A DNA stretch of 64,000 nt from Anoplopoma fimbria (Eukaryota; Chordata; Actinopteri; Perciformes; Anoplopomatidae), in NCBI RefSeq assembly GCF_027596085.1, contig NC_072460.1, positions 9,286,231 to 9,350,230 of the forward strand, given 5' to 3'. Below the pieces are notes generated by a model. The model was given only the letters and a program-made list of their open reading frames with translations, was not told where the DNA came from and searched no databases. Position numbers and translations under genes: made by a program. Shown here piece by piece: positions 32,201 to 41,350 of this stretch; positions within the stretch are counted from its first letter, which is position 1, and each line of letters opens with the position of its first letter.

Positions 32201-34365
32201 GCATACTCCACTCTGAGGGCAGTTCCACTGTCAGAAGAGGAAATAAACTGACTTGTTTTTCTTATGTCTCCCAGGGTACAACTACACTTCACTCATGTCT
32301 TCGATAGGTAACTGATTTACATTATCCAAAAAGTCTAAATGCATGGGTCTTGTTTATATTTGCGGTAAAAATACTACTGTTATCAATATTTGTAAATATA
32401 AATGGCTAAAATAACCAAATGTTACAAATGTGGGTAGGCTACTTTGTTGTTTTAAAGTAAGTTTCACTAAAGTTGGCTAGCATTAGCTCGTTAAGTTTGA
32501 TGCTACGTTTTGCTTTTTCTGTGGATAACGCAAGCTAACTATTTATAGCTGTGTTTTCGACAAAATGAGCATGGTTTACCCTACCATTCACATTCACACC
32601 TTCCCTGTGTGCCAACTTGCAAATATGTGAGTTTTTGAGAAACAGAGAGGATTAAGCTCCAATTGTTCAATCAACAATCTTAATTTTTGATAGTTGATGT
32701 CGCTAGACAATATGGACAGAGATTATGTCCTATTTTGACATAGCACATTCAAAATAAGATACTTTAAGTAAAATTATTGATGGTGATTATCAATGCAAGT
32801 TACGTAGACAGAATAGGTGAAATCAATATATATCCTACAGTTAAGGAATTCATATTTTTCACGGTACATTGTTGACTAATTAATTAAATATAAATTAACA
32901 ATTAAATCACTTCCACAAGTAGTGTCTACCTAACTTTATTTTGTATTTTCCTGTAATGACTGTTGCCCTGCACCGAAAGTGACTCCAAAGAGGAGGCATA
33001 CAGGCAGATTGTCTTGGCTGAATCCTTCTATGCTGCAGGGAGAATTGAAGTGACTTTGTCAAGCTGCTTGTAACCTTTTCTCCTTTCATGTTAGTGTTTT
33101 GGGAGGACTGAAGAGAAGTTCTTCATTTTTTGAGATGTTAAGGTAGATAACGTTTTTGATGCACCATGAGCTAAAATGGGAATGTTGTGATAATAATAAG
33201 ACCATCGGTTACAATCTCATGATTGCAGTTTAAGTATGGACATGGTTAGCCAAGCTTAGCCCAAAGCTAAACACCTCTAGGAATGTGCTCTAAATTGACC
33301 AGGTCACCGCATTCGACCTCCCAGCTCATCAAATACCAATCCCTGGTAAGTGACCCTAAGATTCAAACTGTGATGCTGTGGGTATAGTCCTATCACAGTG
33401 TTCCACAGAATGTTTAGTAAAAATGACTAATTTAGGTTTTGGAAGAGAGCATGGTTGACGTTAACTTGGTGCGTGGCATACAGATGCTGTCAGTTAAAGT
33501 GTGAAGCTTGGCCTGGGGATGGGATGATTTGGCCGTTGTAGGGGAGAGAAGGAAAGGGCATCGGATCGTTATCTGTGCATGAAAAGGTTTGATGAAGGGG
33601 AGCACCTGAGGACCTGGTCTATGAAGGGTAGCTGTGGACTGGGAGTAAAGGGTGATGACAAGATTCTGCATCATGAGAAGGGTGATTGAAATCAGAAAGC
33701 CAAGCAGAAAAAGACACAGTAGTTTGGAAACAGATAGCTTAAGTAGAGATATAATTGATCCTGTCAGTGAGCAGGTGTTTATGTAGAGGAATCATCACAG
33801 AGCGTATAAACAATGGTACAGTCACAGAAATTAAATGCTAAATTACCATCCAGCTTGCTGAACTAAAAAAAGAGGAAAAATGGTGTAGCATTACAGAACT
33901 ATAGACTGTAGAAACCGATGAAAGGTGTGTTGCATAATAAGTGTCAGACAGTGAAGATGAAAAACATAAATGTGTATACACTAGTAGTTTTGCAACTAGC
34001 ATAAGCACAGTCAAAATATTTGAATTACTGACATGGAGAAATATTCTTTAGTATTTAGACTATGTAATGCCTGGCACACAGAACACTAAACATAATGTTA
34101 CAAAAATGATTAATAATAAAAATGCAGACACTATGCATGTCTCAGAACACATTCAATCCTAATCATTCTGCGATCATGTGTGTTAAGAGCTTGTTGAATC
34201 TGAAAGTAGTGAGAAATGTGACAAATTGAAAAAGTACCAGCTGCTTGTAGCTTTATATACTTAAGATAATACAGTAGATTCTTAAGGGAAAACGATACAG
34301 GTTTCAGACCTACCTGTGCTGTACTGGTTCTTCATAAGAGGCTGCTGTCTGAGTACATTAGCCAT
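23089..34365 (-). CDS. fam107: FAM107-family gene, exons 1-3 (last exon not in window)
   Basis: Three minus-strand exons with matching phases form an open frame of 99 codons: 34,365-34,314 (52 nt), 32,098-31,996 (103 nt), 23,230-23,089 (142 nt). The protein carries the FAM107 core: [21 protein letters not shown] in exon 2 and [12 protein letters not shown]...[10 protein letters not shown] in exon 3. FAM107A/DRR1 and FAM107B are small coiled-coil proteins that bind actin and associate with microtubules and focal adhesions in neurons and glia. Both blocks and the exon 2/3 and 3/4 borders agree with the mammalian genes. The usual final exon (P-E-F-[IV]-K-V-R block) was not found and should lie left of base 1, giving an intron above 23 kb filled with transposons. 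The N-terminus (MANVLRQQ) is unlike mammalian FAM107A. Paralogue (A or B) not resolved. Confidence 0.8.
23255..24230 (+). mobile_element. Heavily decayed LINE-like sequence
   Basis: Translation gives scattered LINE-like blocks, for example GYFPDI followed by GLISFIHKS near 24,090-24,150 (compare the G-x-x-P...LI-P-I-K stretch before the RT core). No long open frame except 97 codons at 23,260-23,553, which I cannot place. Family not determined. Confidence 0.35.
24250..25485. other. Intronic stretch, little recognised
   Basis: A poly-C run lies near 24,728-24,739. A minus-strand frame at 24,571-24,341 (76 codons, [19 protein letters not shown]) looks protein-like but has no recognised family. 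Otherwise nothing seen. Confidence 0.3.
25491..25651 (+). CDS. Putative exon A of an unidentified plus-strand gene
   Basis: 161 nt between ...cagtag and gtatct, open in one frame for 53 codons: [20 protein letters not shown], later [20 protein letters not shown], ending in phase 0. Composition is protein-like and free of low complexity. It lies in intron 2 of the FAM107 gene, on the other strand. I do not recognise the family. The acceptor is weak (poor pyrimidine tract); an alternative acceptor lies 4 bases upstream. Could be a fossil exon or part of an unknown transposon. Confidence 0.45.
25950..26320 (+). mobile_element. L1-like LINE fragment (endonuclease region)
   Basis: Translated plus-strand blocks [21 protein letters not shown] (about 26,176-26,205) and [12 protein letters not shown] (about 26,266-26,300) match the endonuclease of fish L1-type LINEs, with frameshifts. 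The same L1 appears to resume at 29,925 beyond the Gypsy-2 insertion. Confidence 0.6.
26322..26760 (+). repeat. Probable 5' LTR of Gypsy-2
   Basis: Sequence between the L1 fragment and the Gypsy-2 gag start: begins TGTGACTTAATTTCC, ends ...GTGTCTTTACA (TG...CA), with 'attaaaaag' near 26,690 as a possible poly(A) signal. 'atctggcc' immediately after could belong to the primer binding site. Boundaries inferred; no second LTR was found. Confidence 0.45.
27048..27117. repeat. Perfect inverted repeat, 33-bp arms, 4-bp loop
   Basis: Arm 1 27,048-27,080 and arm 2 27,085-27,117 are exact reverse complements around the loop 'cata'. Located in the Gypsy-2 gag remnant. Confidence 0.95.
27272..27490 (+). 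pseudogene. Gypsy-2 protease fragment
   Basis: A 72-codon frame with [20 protein letters not shown]: the retropepsin active-site triad as D-S-G, with the hydrophobic lead-in usual for Gypsy proteases. The frame ends at a stop before the conserved second loop. No upstream gag frame connects to it. Confidence 0.7.
27603..27690 (+). mobile_element. SINE fragment
   Basis: Starts GGGCGACTGTGGCTCAGTGG, the head of the SINE at 28,007-28,304, joined directly to its tail ('agcgctatacaag ... gtacatttacca'); the middle is deleted. Confidence 0.7.
28007..28304 (-). mobile_element. tRNA-derived SINE (minus) in Gypsy-2
   Basis: The minus strand begins GGGCGGCTGTGGCTCAGTTG (A-box region), has a B box GGTTCGATCCA near 28,258, the 'ccttgggcaagacacttaac' block, and ends with 'agcgctatacaagtacagtcc'. 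Flanked by CCCATGG at 28,000-28,006 and 28,305-28,311, a likely 7-bp duplication. Confidence 0.85.
28660..29800 (+). pseudogene. Gypsy-2 integrase remnant
   Basis: Frames shift repeatedly, but conserved pieces can be followed: [14 protein letters not shown] at 28,665-28,705, the zinc-domain end, [19 protein letters not shown] sequence near 29,090-29,130 (first Asp), a second-Asp region near 29,275 (V-S-D-R-G), [16 protein letters not shown] near 29,375-29,420 (Glu), and [10 protein letters not shown]...[10 protein letters not shown] at 29,720-29,793. Not expressed as one protein. Confidence 0.7.
29925..30900 (+). mobile_element. L1-like LINE fragment (reverse transcriptase region)
   Basis: A plus-strand block [13 protein letters not shown] near 30,350-30,385 corresponds to the G-P-D-G-F-P-x-E-F-Y segment at the start of L1 [11 protein letters not shown] and [12 protein letters not shown] sequence follow. 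Stops are frequent. Together with 25,950-26,320 it appears to be one old L1 split by Gypsy-2. Confidence 0.6.
31013..31142 (+). CDS. Putative exon B of an unidentified plus-strand gene
   Basis: 130 nt with a strong acceptor (tctttcttttag) and a donor (aag|gtacat), open in one frame for 43 codons: [20 protein letters not shown] then [16 protein letters not shown]. Polar, with recurring G-T-Q steps as in flexible parts of cytoskeletal or ciliary proteins (impression only). Phases: starts after 2 nt of a split codon, ends in phase 0. Lies in intron 2 of FAM107 on the opposite strand. Family unknown. Confidence 0.5.
31353..31492 (+). other. Possible terminal exon C (uncertain)
   Basis: Follows an acceptor-like 'attgtag'. 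One frame reads [20 protein letters not shown] then [16 protein letters not shown] and a stop at 31,490-31,492, but its phase does not fit exon B. Another acceptor ('catctgcag') gives a 17-codon in-phase ending, [17 protein letters not shown]. Both readings are weak; a transcript is needed. Confidence 0.25.
31493..31995. other. Intronic stretch, nothing recognised
   Basis: No repeat, RNA gene or exon could be supported here. Confidence 0.3.
31996..32098 (-). CDS. fam107: FAM107-family gene, exon 2
   Basis: 103 nt, acceptor ...ttctctgtcag, donor gtacgt. Encodes [11 protein letters not shown] then the family hallmark [21 protein letters not shown]. Its first two bases complete an Asp codon begun by the last base of exon 1. 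Confidence 0.85.
32099..34313. other. FAM107 intron 1, mostly unrecognised
   Basis: No transposon recognised. A plus-strand 33-nt segment, 32,275-32,307, sits between a very good acceptor (tttttcttatgtctcccag) and a donor (gtaact) and could be a micro-exon of the unidentified plus-strand gene. One of its frames ends in a stop exactly at the donor. Confidence 0.3.
34314..34365 (-). CDS. fam107: FAM107-family gene, exon 1 (start codon)
   Basis: 52 nt from ATG (34,365-34,363) to donor gtaggt: [17 protein letters not shown] plus 1 nt. The ATG is chosen because the phase joins exon 2 exactly. The context (cacacgatgg) is only moderate for translation, and upstream non-coding exons may exist. Confidence 0.65.
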
Positions 34366-35089
34366 CGTGTGGAGCTGACAGACAGTGATACTATTGAGAG
34401 CAGTGTTACTTGAGAGCCACGGATGTGGCACTTACTGTCCGGCCGCTCGTGTTCACATTTTACAGGGAGACACTGTTCGACAAGTAGGACTAAGCACTGC
34501 AATACTGAAGACATACTAAAACATTATAAATACAACATTTATGACATCATTGGTCTATAATGCCAAATATACAGTACACACTTGGATTCTCATTTGTGCG
34601 ATAAAATTTAAGTGTTATTTAACCATCTAAAATTAGCAAATTCTGTTTGAGAACTGTGCATTTATACACAACCAGCTCATTTCATTTATTTAACAAATAA
34701 ATACACAGTACAAGTAGTAGTGTTTTTACTGTTTTTAATTATATTAAATTATACTAATAAATTATTGAATTTGGACGAATCAGCCAATTTCAAAAAGGCT
34801 TGAAAGCCATTTTTAGTAGCCCCCAAGTTGCTTTTAACCTAGGCACACATTTAATGTCCTAATTTCACTTACTTGATATGGTTGTTGGCTTAGGGGTGTC
34901 AAAGGGGCGCTGTTTAGTGTGGATCCTTTATTGCAACATGTAACCTGAATCTCACTGTTTACTGCTTTACAGATCACTTATCCTAATGTCTACTGACGTG
35001 GCTTTAAAACTATTGTTAGCAAATATTTGCTCACCAAACATTTAAAAATGCATATATTTAGATAAGGGAAACCACGTGTTTTTCAGAAG
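34366..35089. other. Upstream flank of FAM107, nothing recognised
   Basis: AT-rich; no clear TATA box or CpG-rich promoter. No repeat or exon supported. Confidence 0.3.
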
Positions 35090-36041
35090 ATATGCCCCCG
35101 ATCCCCCCCTCGTACGCTTAGTGTTTGGCCTCTCTATTTCTGAAACCCTGCATGTGGCCATGGTTGCCAATAGGTGGTGCTATGGCTATGACTTAATATT
35201 GGCATGCTGAAGTCGTAAAGCCATGACTCTCTTCAAGTATGTCAAGTTTGGGTCAGATTCGACAAAGTACAGTCGAGTTACAAAAGCTTGTATGTATGCA
35301 CGGCAAAGGCGCTCCACGAAACAACAAACTTTTGATAACTTTTCATCACAAAGGTCTTTAGACTGTACTGACCAAATTTTAAGTTGATCTGATGAATTCC
35401 CTAGGAGGAGTTTGTTGAAGTACAGCACCTGGAATTGACAAAAAGTACATGGGAAATTCATAAGAAATAAAAAATGGCTGACTTCTGGTTTGGTTCAGAG
35501 CATTGCCCCAACATACTTTTTTTTAAGTCTACATGTGATACATGTGCCTACCAAATTTGGTAAATCTAGGTGAAACATACTGCGAGGACTGCTTCGTTGA
35601 TATTCGGTAGGGGGCACTATCAAGTCGACTTGAAACTCAGAAGCATTCAAATTATAAGATAACTAAATTTAGGACTCTAAATGTGTGTGACAAGTTTGGT
35701 TCTGTTTCCAGCATTTAGCCCCTCAAAAACACCTTGTTTTAATTGGCGAAGAGTGCTTGGTCAGCGTAACGGCATTCAACGAAACAACAAACTTTCGATA
35801 ACTTTTTATCACAAAGGTCTTTAGATTGTACTAACTAAATAAAGTTGATCGATCTGATGAATTCCCTAGGAGGAGTTTGTTTAAGTACAGCACCTGCAAT
35901 TGGCAAAAATGACGCGATAAATTCATACAAAATTCTAAATGGCCGACTTACAGTTCGGTTCAGAGCATGGCCCAAAGATACTTTGTTAAATTCTACATGT
36001 GATACATGTGCCTACCAAATTTGATACAACTAGGTGAAACG
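35090..36041. repeat. Non-coding dispersed repeat, two partial tandem copies
   Basis: 35,200-35,640 and 35,730-36,041 repeat each other ('acgaaacaacaaactttt', 'gaattccctaggaggagtttgtt', 'acatgtgatacatgtgcctaccaaattt'). A third part continues after the solo LTR. The block 'cacatgtatcacatgtagacttaaaaaaaa' at 61,470-61,500 is the reverse complement of part of it. Non-coding; probably a non-autonomous transposon. Confidence 0.65.
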
Positions 36042-36594
36042 TGTGAGGGGATTTTATGTTAAACTTCCCTCATCTAGCTCAAAGGTAACTTAAGACATGG
36101 CTTCACAGGTCAGGTCAACTGTCTGTCTCTCTTCGCCTGCCTCACTTAATGCAACTGATAAGGCCAAGTTGGCTCTGGCAACTGGTAGGCCAAAGTCAGC
36201 TAGAAATCTTCTGTATTTGGTTTGGACTCAACAGGCTGGCGCCTGGTTGGAAACGCTGGTTATGAGAGACGGTACAGAAGCTATGTTGTTGCTAGCACAG
36301 CAAAGGTAGATGTATTTTCCTTGTTTGGGTCTTAAATTCAATAGAATCCTCACATATGCCAGGCTAATTTAGAAATAACCCTATTTGGATATAGCGGAAT
36401 TTAGCTGGTCTGGGGACGGTTAAATACTGTGCTCAAGGACACCATCTTCAGAATTGGGTAGCAGTACACTGATTCACACGGGGTGTTTCCCTATTCTCCT
36501 CGATCGAGCTTCAATACATGTTACTGCTGAAGACATCTGGATCTGCTGAAACTTCTTCTGTCTCGAGGGAGCTAGTTCTAAGATTTCCATCACA
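36042..36594 (+). repeat. Solo LTR (553 bp) with 5-bp duplication AAACG
   Basis: Starts TGTGAGGGG and ends TTTCCATCACA, with AAACG at 36,037-36,041 and 36,595-36,599. The flanking dispersed repeat is continuous when the LTR is removed. It matches, inverted, the LTR at 49,897-50,396. No internal region, so it arose by LTR-LTR recombination. The 70-codon frame inside (36,097-36,309) is broken in the other copy and is not a gene. Confidence 0.9.
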
Positions 36595-36599
36595 AAACG

Positions 36600-36930
36600 T
36601 ACTGCGAGGACTGCTTCGTCGATATTCGGTAGGGGTTGCTATCAAGTCGATTTGCCCCTCAGAAGAATTAACATTATAGGATAACTAAATTTAGGACTTT
36701 AAATGTGTGTGACAAGTTATGGTCTGTTTCCAGCATTTATCCTCTCAAAAACACCTTTGTTTTAATTGTCGAAGAATGCTTGGCCTGGTAACGGCATTCC
36801 ACAAAAGAACAAACTTTTAAATAACTTTTTATCACAAAGGTCTTTAGATTGTACTTACTAAATATGAAGTTGATCCGATTCATTTGTAAGGGGTGCTACT
36901 GAGCCCCCTTGTCAATTTTAAACACAAGAG
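36600..36930. repeat. Dispersed repeat, continuation beyond the solo LTR
   Basis: Resumes 'tactgcgaggactgcttcg' and repeats 35,580-35,900, including 'ttgttttaattg' and 'tttttatcacaaaggtctttagattgta'. Confidence 0.65.
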
Positions 36931-37216
36931 CTGTGGCGTAGTGGAGAGCAAGGTAGTTCTCCAATCAGAGGGTCAGTGGTTCGATACCCGGCTTCGGCAG
37001 TCGATGTGTCCTTGGGCAAGACACTTAACCCCAAGTTGCTCCCGAAGGCTTGCCGTCGGTGTGGACTGGATGTTGCATGAATGTTAGTTAGAGTCTGATG
37101 GTGGCACCTTGCATGGTAGCCAGTCATCAATGGGTGAATGATATGTAATATACTACTGACTGTAAGTCGCTTTGGATAAAAGCGTCTGCTAAAATGACTG
37201 TAATGTAATGTAAAGA
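36931..37216 (+). mobile_element. tRNA-derived SINE
   Basis: Head CTGTGGCGTAGTGGAGAGC (A box), B box GGTTCGATACC at 36,978-36,988, then 'ccttgggcaagacacttaac' and the tail 'gtcgctttggataaaagcg' with AATGT repeats. Same family as the split copy at 48,680-49,260. Confidence 0.85.
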
Positions 37217-38300
37217 ACTACATTTTGATTCGATTTTAAGCATTTTTAGGCCCTCAAAAACGAATGCGTTGACACAGCAACTGCGTTCCACGAATGGTCA
37301 AAAGCTTTGTGGGCTGGCATTAGGAACATCTTACATTTTTGTGGAACAAATTGTGTGGACAAAATGTGGATCTGATTTACCTACTAAGAGTAGCAAGCCA
37401 AAGTATTGAGACTGTTACTTCCTGTTACCAGTAGGTGGCGCTATCACTTTGAGTAGAAAATGGCCTTTAGATGTCTTCAGGCCTGAAGTCTCATTAAACA
37501 TGTGAAATTTGGAAAAGATCTGACCATGTGGAGTCAAGTTATGTCAGTTTATTCGTTCACGGCATAGGATCAAAATTCCTGTGAGGAATAGGATGTAAAA
37601 GTACACAACCTGTAACTTTCTGTTGCCACTAGGTGGCGCTATGATTGAAAATTGTCATATTGATGTCTTCAGTGTCAGAATGGCATGACTTTCGAGAAAT
37701 TTGAAGTGGAGTAGACAATAGCAGTGTCATTATTATCATTATTGGGTTTTAACTCACGTGACTATCTACAGATACAAGGGACCTGATCAGATCACACTTG
37801 TTAAAATGATCGGTTACCGAGAGCCGCTGCTCTATTCATAGCAGCTCAACCATTATAATATTTTAACTTAGCTTTACCTCTTTTATGACAACCGCAGCTG
37901 GTTGCTAGGAGACGGGAGCAGCAAAAGGGTGGGGGCGCGAAAAGCTGGTGATTACTCTTAAATTTGCTGTCAATGGATGAAGGGAATCAAAAGTTATCAA
38001 AAACTTTTTCATATCTCATTGCCTTATGGAGATATTAACCAATGAACTTTAAAAGTGGCGTGGCTCCAAATATCAATCGACCTTATTACAAAACCAATTG
38101 CCCAAGCATCACCAAACTCACTGCAGTACCTGAAACAGACCCTTCAAATTTCTTTCAAATATACTAATAGGGGGCGGAACAGGAAGTTAGCCATTTTATG
38201 AAGTTTTTGGGCAGTTTTTACCACTTTTTTCATTTACAGGGGATGTTCTTTATCGAACTTCTAATACAGATTCCATCAAATCCTATTCAAATTTGGTGAA
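37217..38300. repeat. Dispersed repeat cluster (two related families)
   Basis: 37,400-37,700 contains two 'taggtggcgctat' units about 200 bp apart. 37,960-38,280 is related to 3890-4375. A few hundred bases (37,730-37,940) show nothing specific. No coding potential. Confidence 0.55.
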
Positions 38301-38310
38301 TATGATCTTA

Positions 38311-38612
38311 AACAGGCCCTATTATGCTCTTTTCAGGTGCATATTTTTATCTCAAGTTACAGTTGCAACATGTTTACATGCGTTAATGCTGAAAACCTGC
38401 CTTGCTTTTCTCATCCTGGCTGTCCCGTAGCACCTCTTCTCACCCTCTCTGTGAAACGATCTGTTAGAGTGCTTGCTCCTCCCCCCAGACAGCCAAGTCT
38501 GCCCTGATTGGTCAGCTAGCCCACTCTGTTGCGATTGGTCAGCCTAGCAGCGAATGTGTCGGAAATGTCCCGTCCCTTACCATAAACAGAATTCAGCTCC
38601 CTGAGTGACGTC
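38311..38612 (-). mobile_element. Second copy of the 6.4-kb MITE family (half)
   Basis: Begins AACAGGCCCTATTATGC and follows the reverse complement of 7199 down to about 6925, including 'ccctgattggtcagctagc' and 'acctcttctcaccctctct'. The other half is missing. Confidence 0.75.
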
Positions 38613-38821
38613 AGTACCCGATCCATTCCAGCTGCCCGATCCGTTATGCGCATGTGCGTACTCATTCCTGCCCGATTTGTACCACGCATGTGTGAACATT
38701 TGAAGGATTTCTTCTTCTGAGTTGTTTTATGGCCATCGGCATCCCTAAATCCTGACATGGATCACCGCGATCTCCTGAACTAAAAAGTAAATGCTAATTT
38801 ACACATATATATGTGCCTATA

Positions 38822-38823
<2 letters not shown>

Positions 38824-38916
<93 letters not shown>

Positions 38917-39082
38917 TACCAGTCAAAAGTTTGGACACACCTTCTCATTCAACTACTTTGAAGAATGTAAAATATAAAACATATTCTGGTTTGTTGAGCA
39001 TTTGTTTGTTTACCACATAATTCCATATGTGGTCCTTCATAGTTTGGAGAAAAAAATGGTGTGTCCAAACTTTTGACTGGTA

Positions 39083-39145
<63 letters not shown>
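38824..39145. repeat. (TA)n microsatellite, two tracts
   Basis: Long TA runs at 38,824-38,912 and about 39,086-39,145, separated by a mariner-type MITE that inserted into one original tract. Tyr/Ile open frames across them are artefacts. Confidence 0.95.
38914..39085. mobile_element. 172-bp mariner/Tc1-type MITE
   Basis: Perfect 28-bp terminal inverted repeats (38,914-38,941 and 39,058-39,085) starting CAGTACCAGTCAAAAG, flanked by TA on both sides as for Tc1/mariner. The centre is a short palindrome (ccacataattccatatgtgg). No coding capacity. Confidence 0.9.
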
Positions 39146-39147
<2 letters not shown>

Positions 39148-39277
39148 AATCTAAAAATTACATTTAAAAAATATATAAGATAGAAATTTATATATATCTT
39201 TACCAAATATGAACTCTATATGTCTGTAGAAGACGTTTCTGCCAATGTTTCTCAAATAATGGAACATCTGTCTGTAG

Positions 39278-39417
39278 GGCATAGCTTTAAATTTCAAATT
39301 TGATCGTCAGCATAAGTACGCACAACCAGGTTCCAATCCCTCCTACATGCATGGTTCACCTATCCACAACATATACAGAGCAGACTATGGACATTTGCGG
39401 CGTCGTATAGAAGAGGA
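39278..39417 (+). CDS. Putative exon D of an unidentified plus-strand gene
   Basis: 140 nt between the acceptor ...catctgtctgtag and a strong donor gtaagt. One frame is open: ALNFKFDRQHKYAQPGSNPS then HNIYRADYGHLRRRIEEE; 2 nt are left for the next exon. Balanced composition and a charged helical end look like genuine protein. Not recognised. The next exon seen (E) begins in phase 0, so at least one exon between them is missing. Confidence 0.6.
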
Positions 39418-40795
39418 GTAAGTTGTTATTACATACAATGAAATCTGTGTAAACTACATCTGAACACAATTGTTTCATTATAACACAAGATCATAAGAAC
39501 TAATGAAGAAATGAGAATTGTTTATTTTCCTCCAAATTACTTTATTTCTTTTCAAATATAATTTAAAAAAAATAAAAAATAAACATTTGTTAATACTGTA
39601 ATACTGTATAAATAGTTTTTAGCTGCAATGGTAATGGTATTGATTCGTGTCAATTGGAAGCATCTATCGTGCCTGAACCACGTTTTTTTTCTGTCAGTCG
39701 GGGCGACTCAATTCTGGACTGGAGAGCGGAAGCCGTATGGTTTTTTTTCTCTCACTTCTGATTCCTTTTTCCCTTCCTTTCAATACTATAACGGCTTCAT
39801 TACTGAACATTTAATTAAACGATGTATTCTCTTTTTAAGTTCTTTATTTAGATGTCATTATTTTGGTCTTATGGTATTTGATATGTATTAAGTGATCATA
39901 TTTGGGGTTTTTCTGTCTTAATTAAGGTTTACGCATGAAGCTATGCTGTATGTTATCTTTATGTCATTTATATGGCCTATAGGCTACTATTTTTTTTATC
40001 TGTAGGCAACGCGATACTATTGTAAATGGGTGGCTCCTTTAAAATAAAGTAACAATAAATATATTCCCCCGGTTGATAAACCAATTATTAACGAGACTGC
40101 ATATTTGTGTTATGGCCATCGCTTCTAAATTGTGCTGTATCTTTTTTTTAAAAAGCCGGTTTTCCATCAGTACCATTCTGTTTCAACGGAATTGCGTTGC
40201 TAGACAACGGCTTGGGTTCCTGCCAGCTGATGTCAGTCACGTAGCTTACACTGGAACCAAGGAGCATAATAAAAACGTAAAAGTATTGCAGACTGATTGG
40301 TGGTTACAAACAGGAATGTAATACTGCACTGTAAATTGAAATGTTAAGAAAATAATGTGTCTATTATACGATCAATCAGCCATAAACGGTTTGGAAAACA
40401 GGATCAAAATAATAATCTTTTTTTGTATTGTACCTTTGTATAGACAGCATAAATGGAAGTGTTTATTTTTCATATTTCAGGTAATTTCGCCAATGTTTAC
40501 GGCGTAATCTTTACATTATTTCACCATCTAGTGGCAAAAGTGTGTTCTGCCAGCTTCCTCGCGTATCACGACATTGCTTTCAAACCACTGTCAAGGTAAA
40601 TTGTGTGGATTATAATCGAAGCCTTTTTTTGCCATAATTCGTATCGTACATATATCAGTTCAATGATTTAAAGTCTGACGAATGGTTTCGCTATAAATAG
40701 CACAATAAAAAAGTTTCATTTGTCAGTTCAACATAAGCTAACATTATCTTCCATCAGCTGAATGTGCAGGAGCATTATTAACGTTATAGGTCTTC
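39418..40795. other. Stretch with nothing recognised
   Basis: AT-rich. Open frames at 39,628-39,891 and 40,073-40,321 lack splice sites or known motifs. No repeat named. Confidence 0.3.
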
Positions 40796-40799
40796 ATTA

Positions 40800-41350
40800 G
40801 GTGTCACAGCGCTGCTCCGTTTCCCCTCCGTCACTCTGCCTCACTCTCCCTCACTCTCCCCCCGTTCACTAGACACTGTTCTACTGCTAACCTCTCTGTC
40901 ACTCCCCTCCAGCTCTCGGACCACTACTTCATGTCCTACTCCCTCTCCCTCTCCTCTCCCCCCTTACTTCCTCCACCTACCCACATGGTTTCTACCCGTA
41001 GTCACCTCCGCTCCCTCTCCCCCGCTGATCTTTCCTCTTCCGTTACCTCTGCCCTCCCTGACCCTGAATCCTTCTCTCTCCTATCCCTCGATACTGCTAC
41101 TGATCTTCTCCTCTCCACCCTTTCCTCCTCTTTGGACAACCTCTGTCCCTTCACCTCCAGACCTGCACGGCCAACTCCTCCTGCCCCATGGCTGTCGGAC
41201 TCAGTGCGTACTGATAGACGGAGCTTAAGAGCAGCTGAGTGTAAATGGAGAAAAGGCAAACTCCCGGAGGACCTTCTTAACTTCCAATCTCTCCTTTCCA
41301 CTTTTTCCTCCTCTCTAGCTACTAGCTCTCAGTCTTTCCTTATTTCTTAA
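40800..41350 (+). mobile_element. LINE fragment (L2/Jockey type, endonuclease end and linker)
   Basis: A 139-codon frame (40,931-41,350) preceded by LSDHYFMSYSLSL (the S-D-H motif ending an APE endonuclease), then RSHLRSLSPADLSSSVTSAL, SSSLDNLCPFTSRPARP, WLSDSVRTDRRSLRAAECKW: the linker that precedes RT in several fish LINEs. RT itself is absent. Confidence 0.65.

Noticed and set aside
36097..36309. 70-codon frame with good start (MASQVRSTVC)
   Set aside because: Inside the solo LTR; the homologous stretch in the second LTR copy (50,160-50,330) is not open.
36931..37000. tRNA-like A and B boxes that might be a tRNA gene (also at 15,043, 22,956-23,010, 28,258 and 48,680)
   Set aside because: The boxes head SINEs with long non-tRNA bodies and tails; no proper acceptor stem or anticodon arm is seen.
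38811..39206. Open frames of alternating Tyr/Ile
   Set aside because: They translate the (TA)n microsatellite and have no coding meaning.
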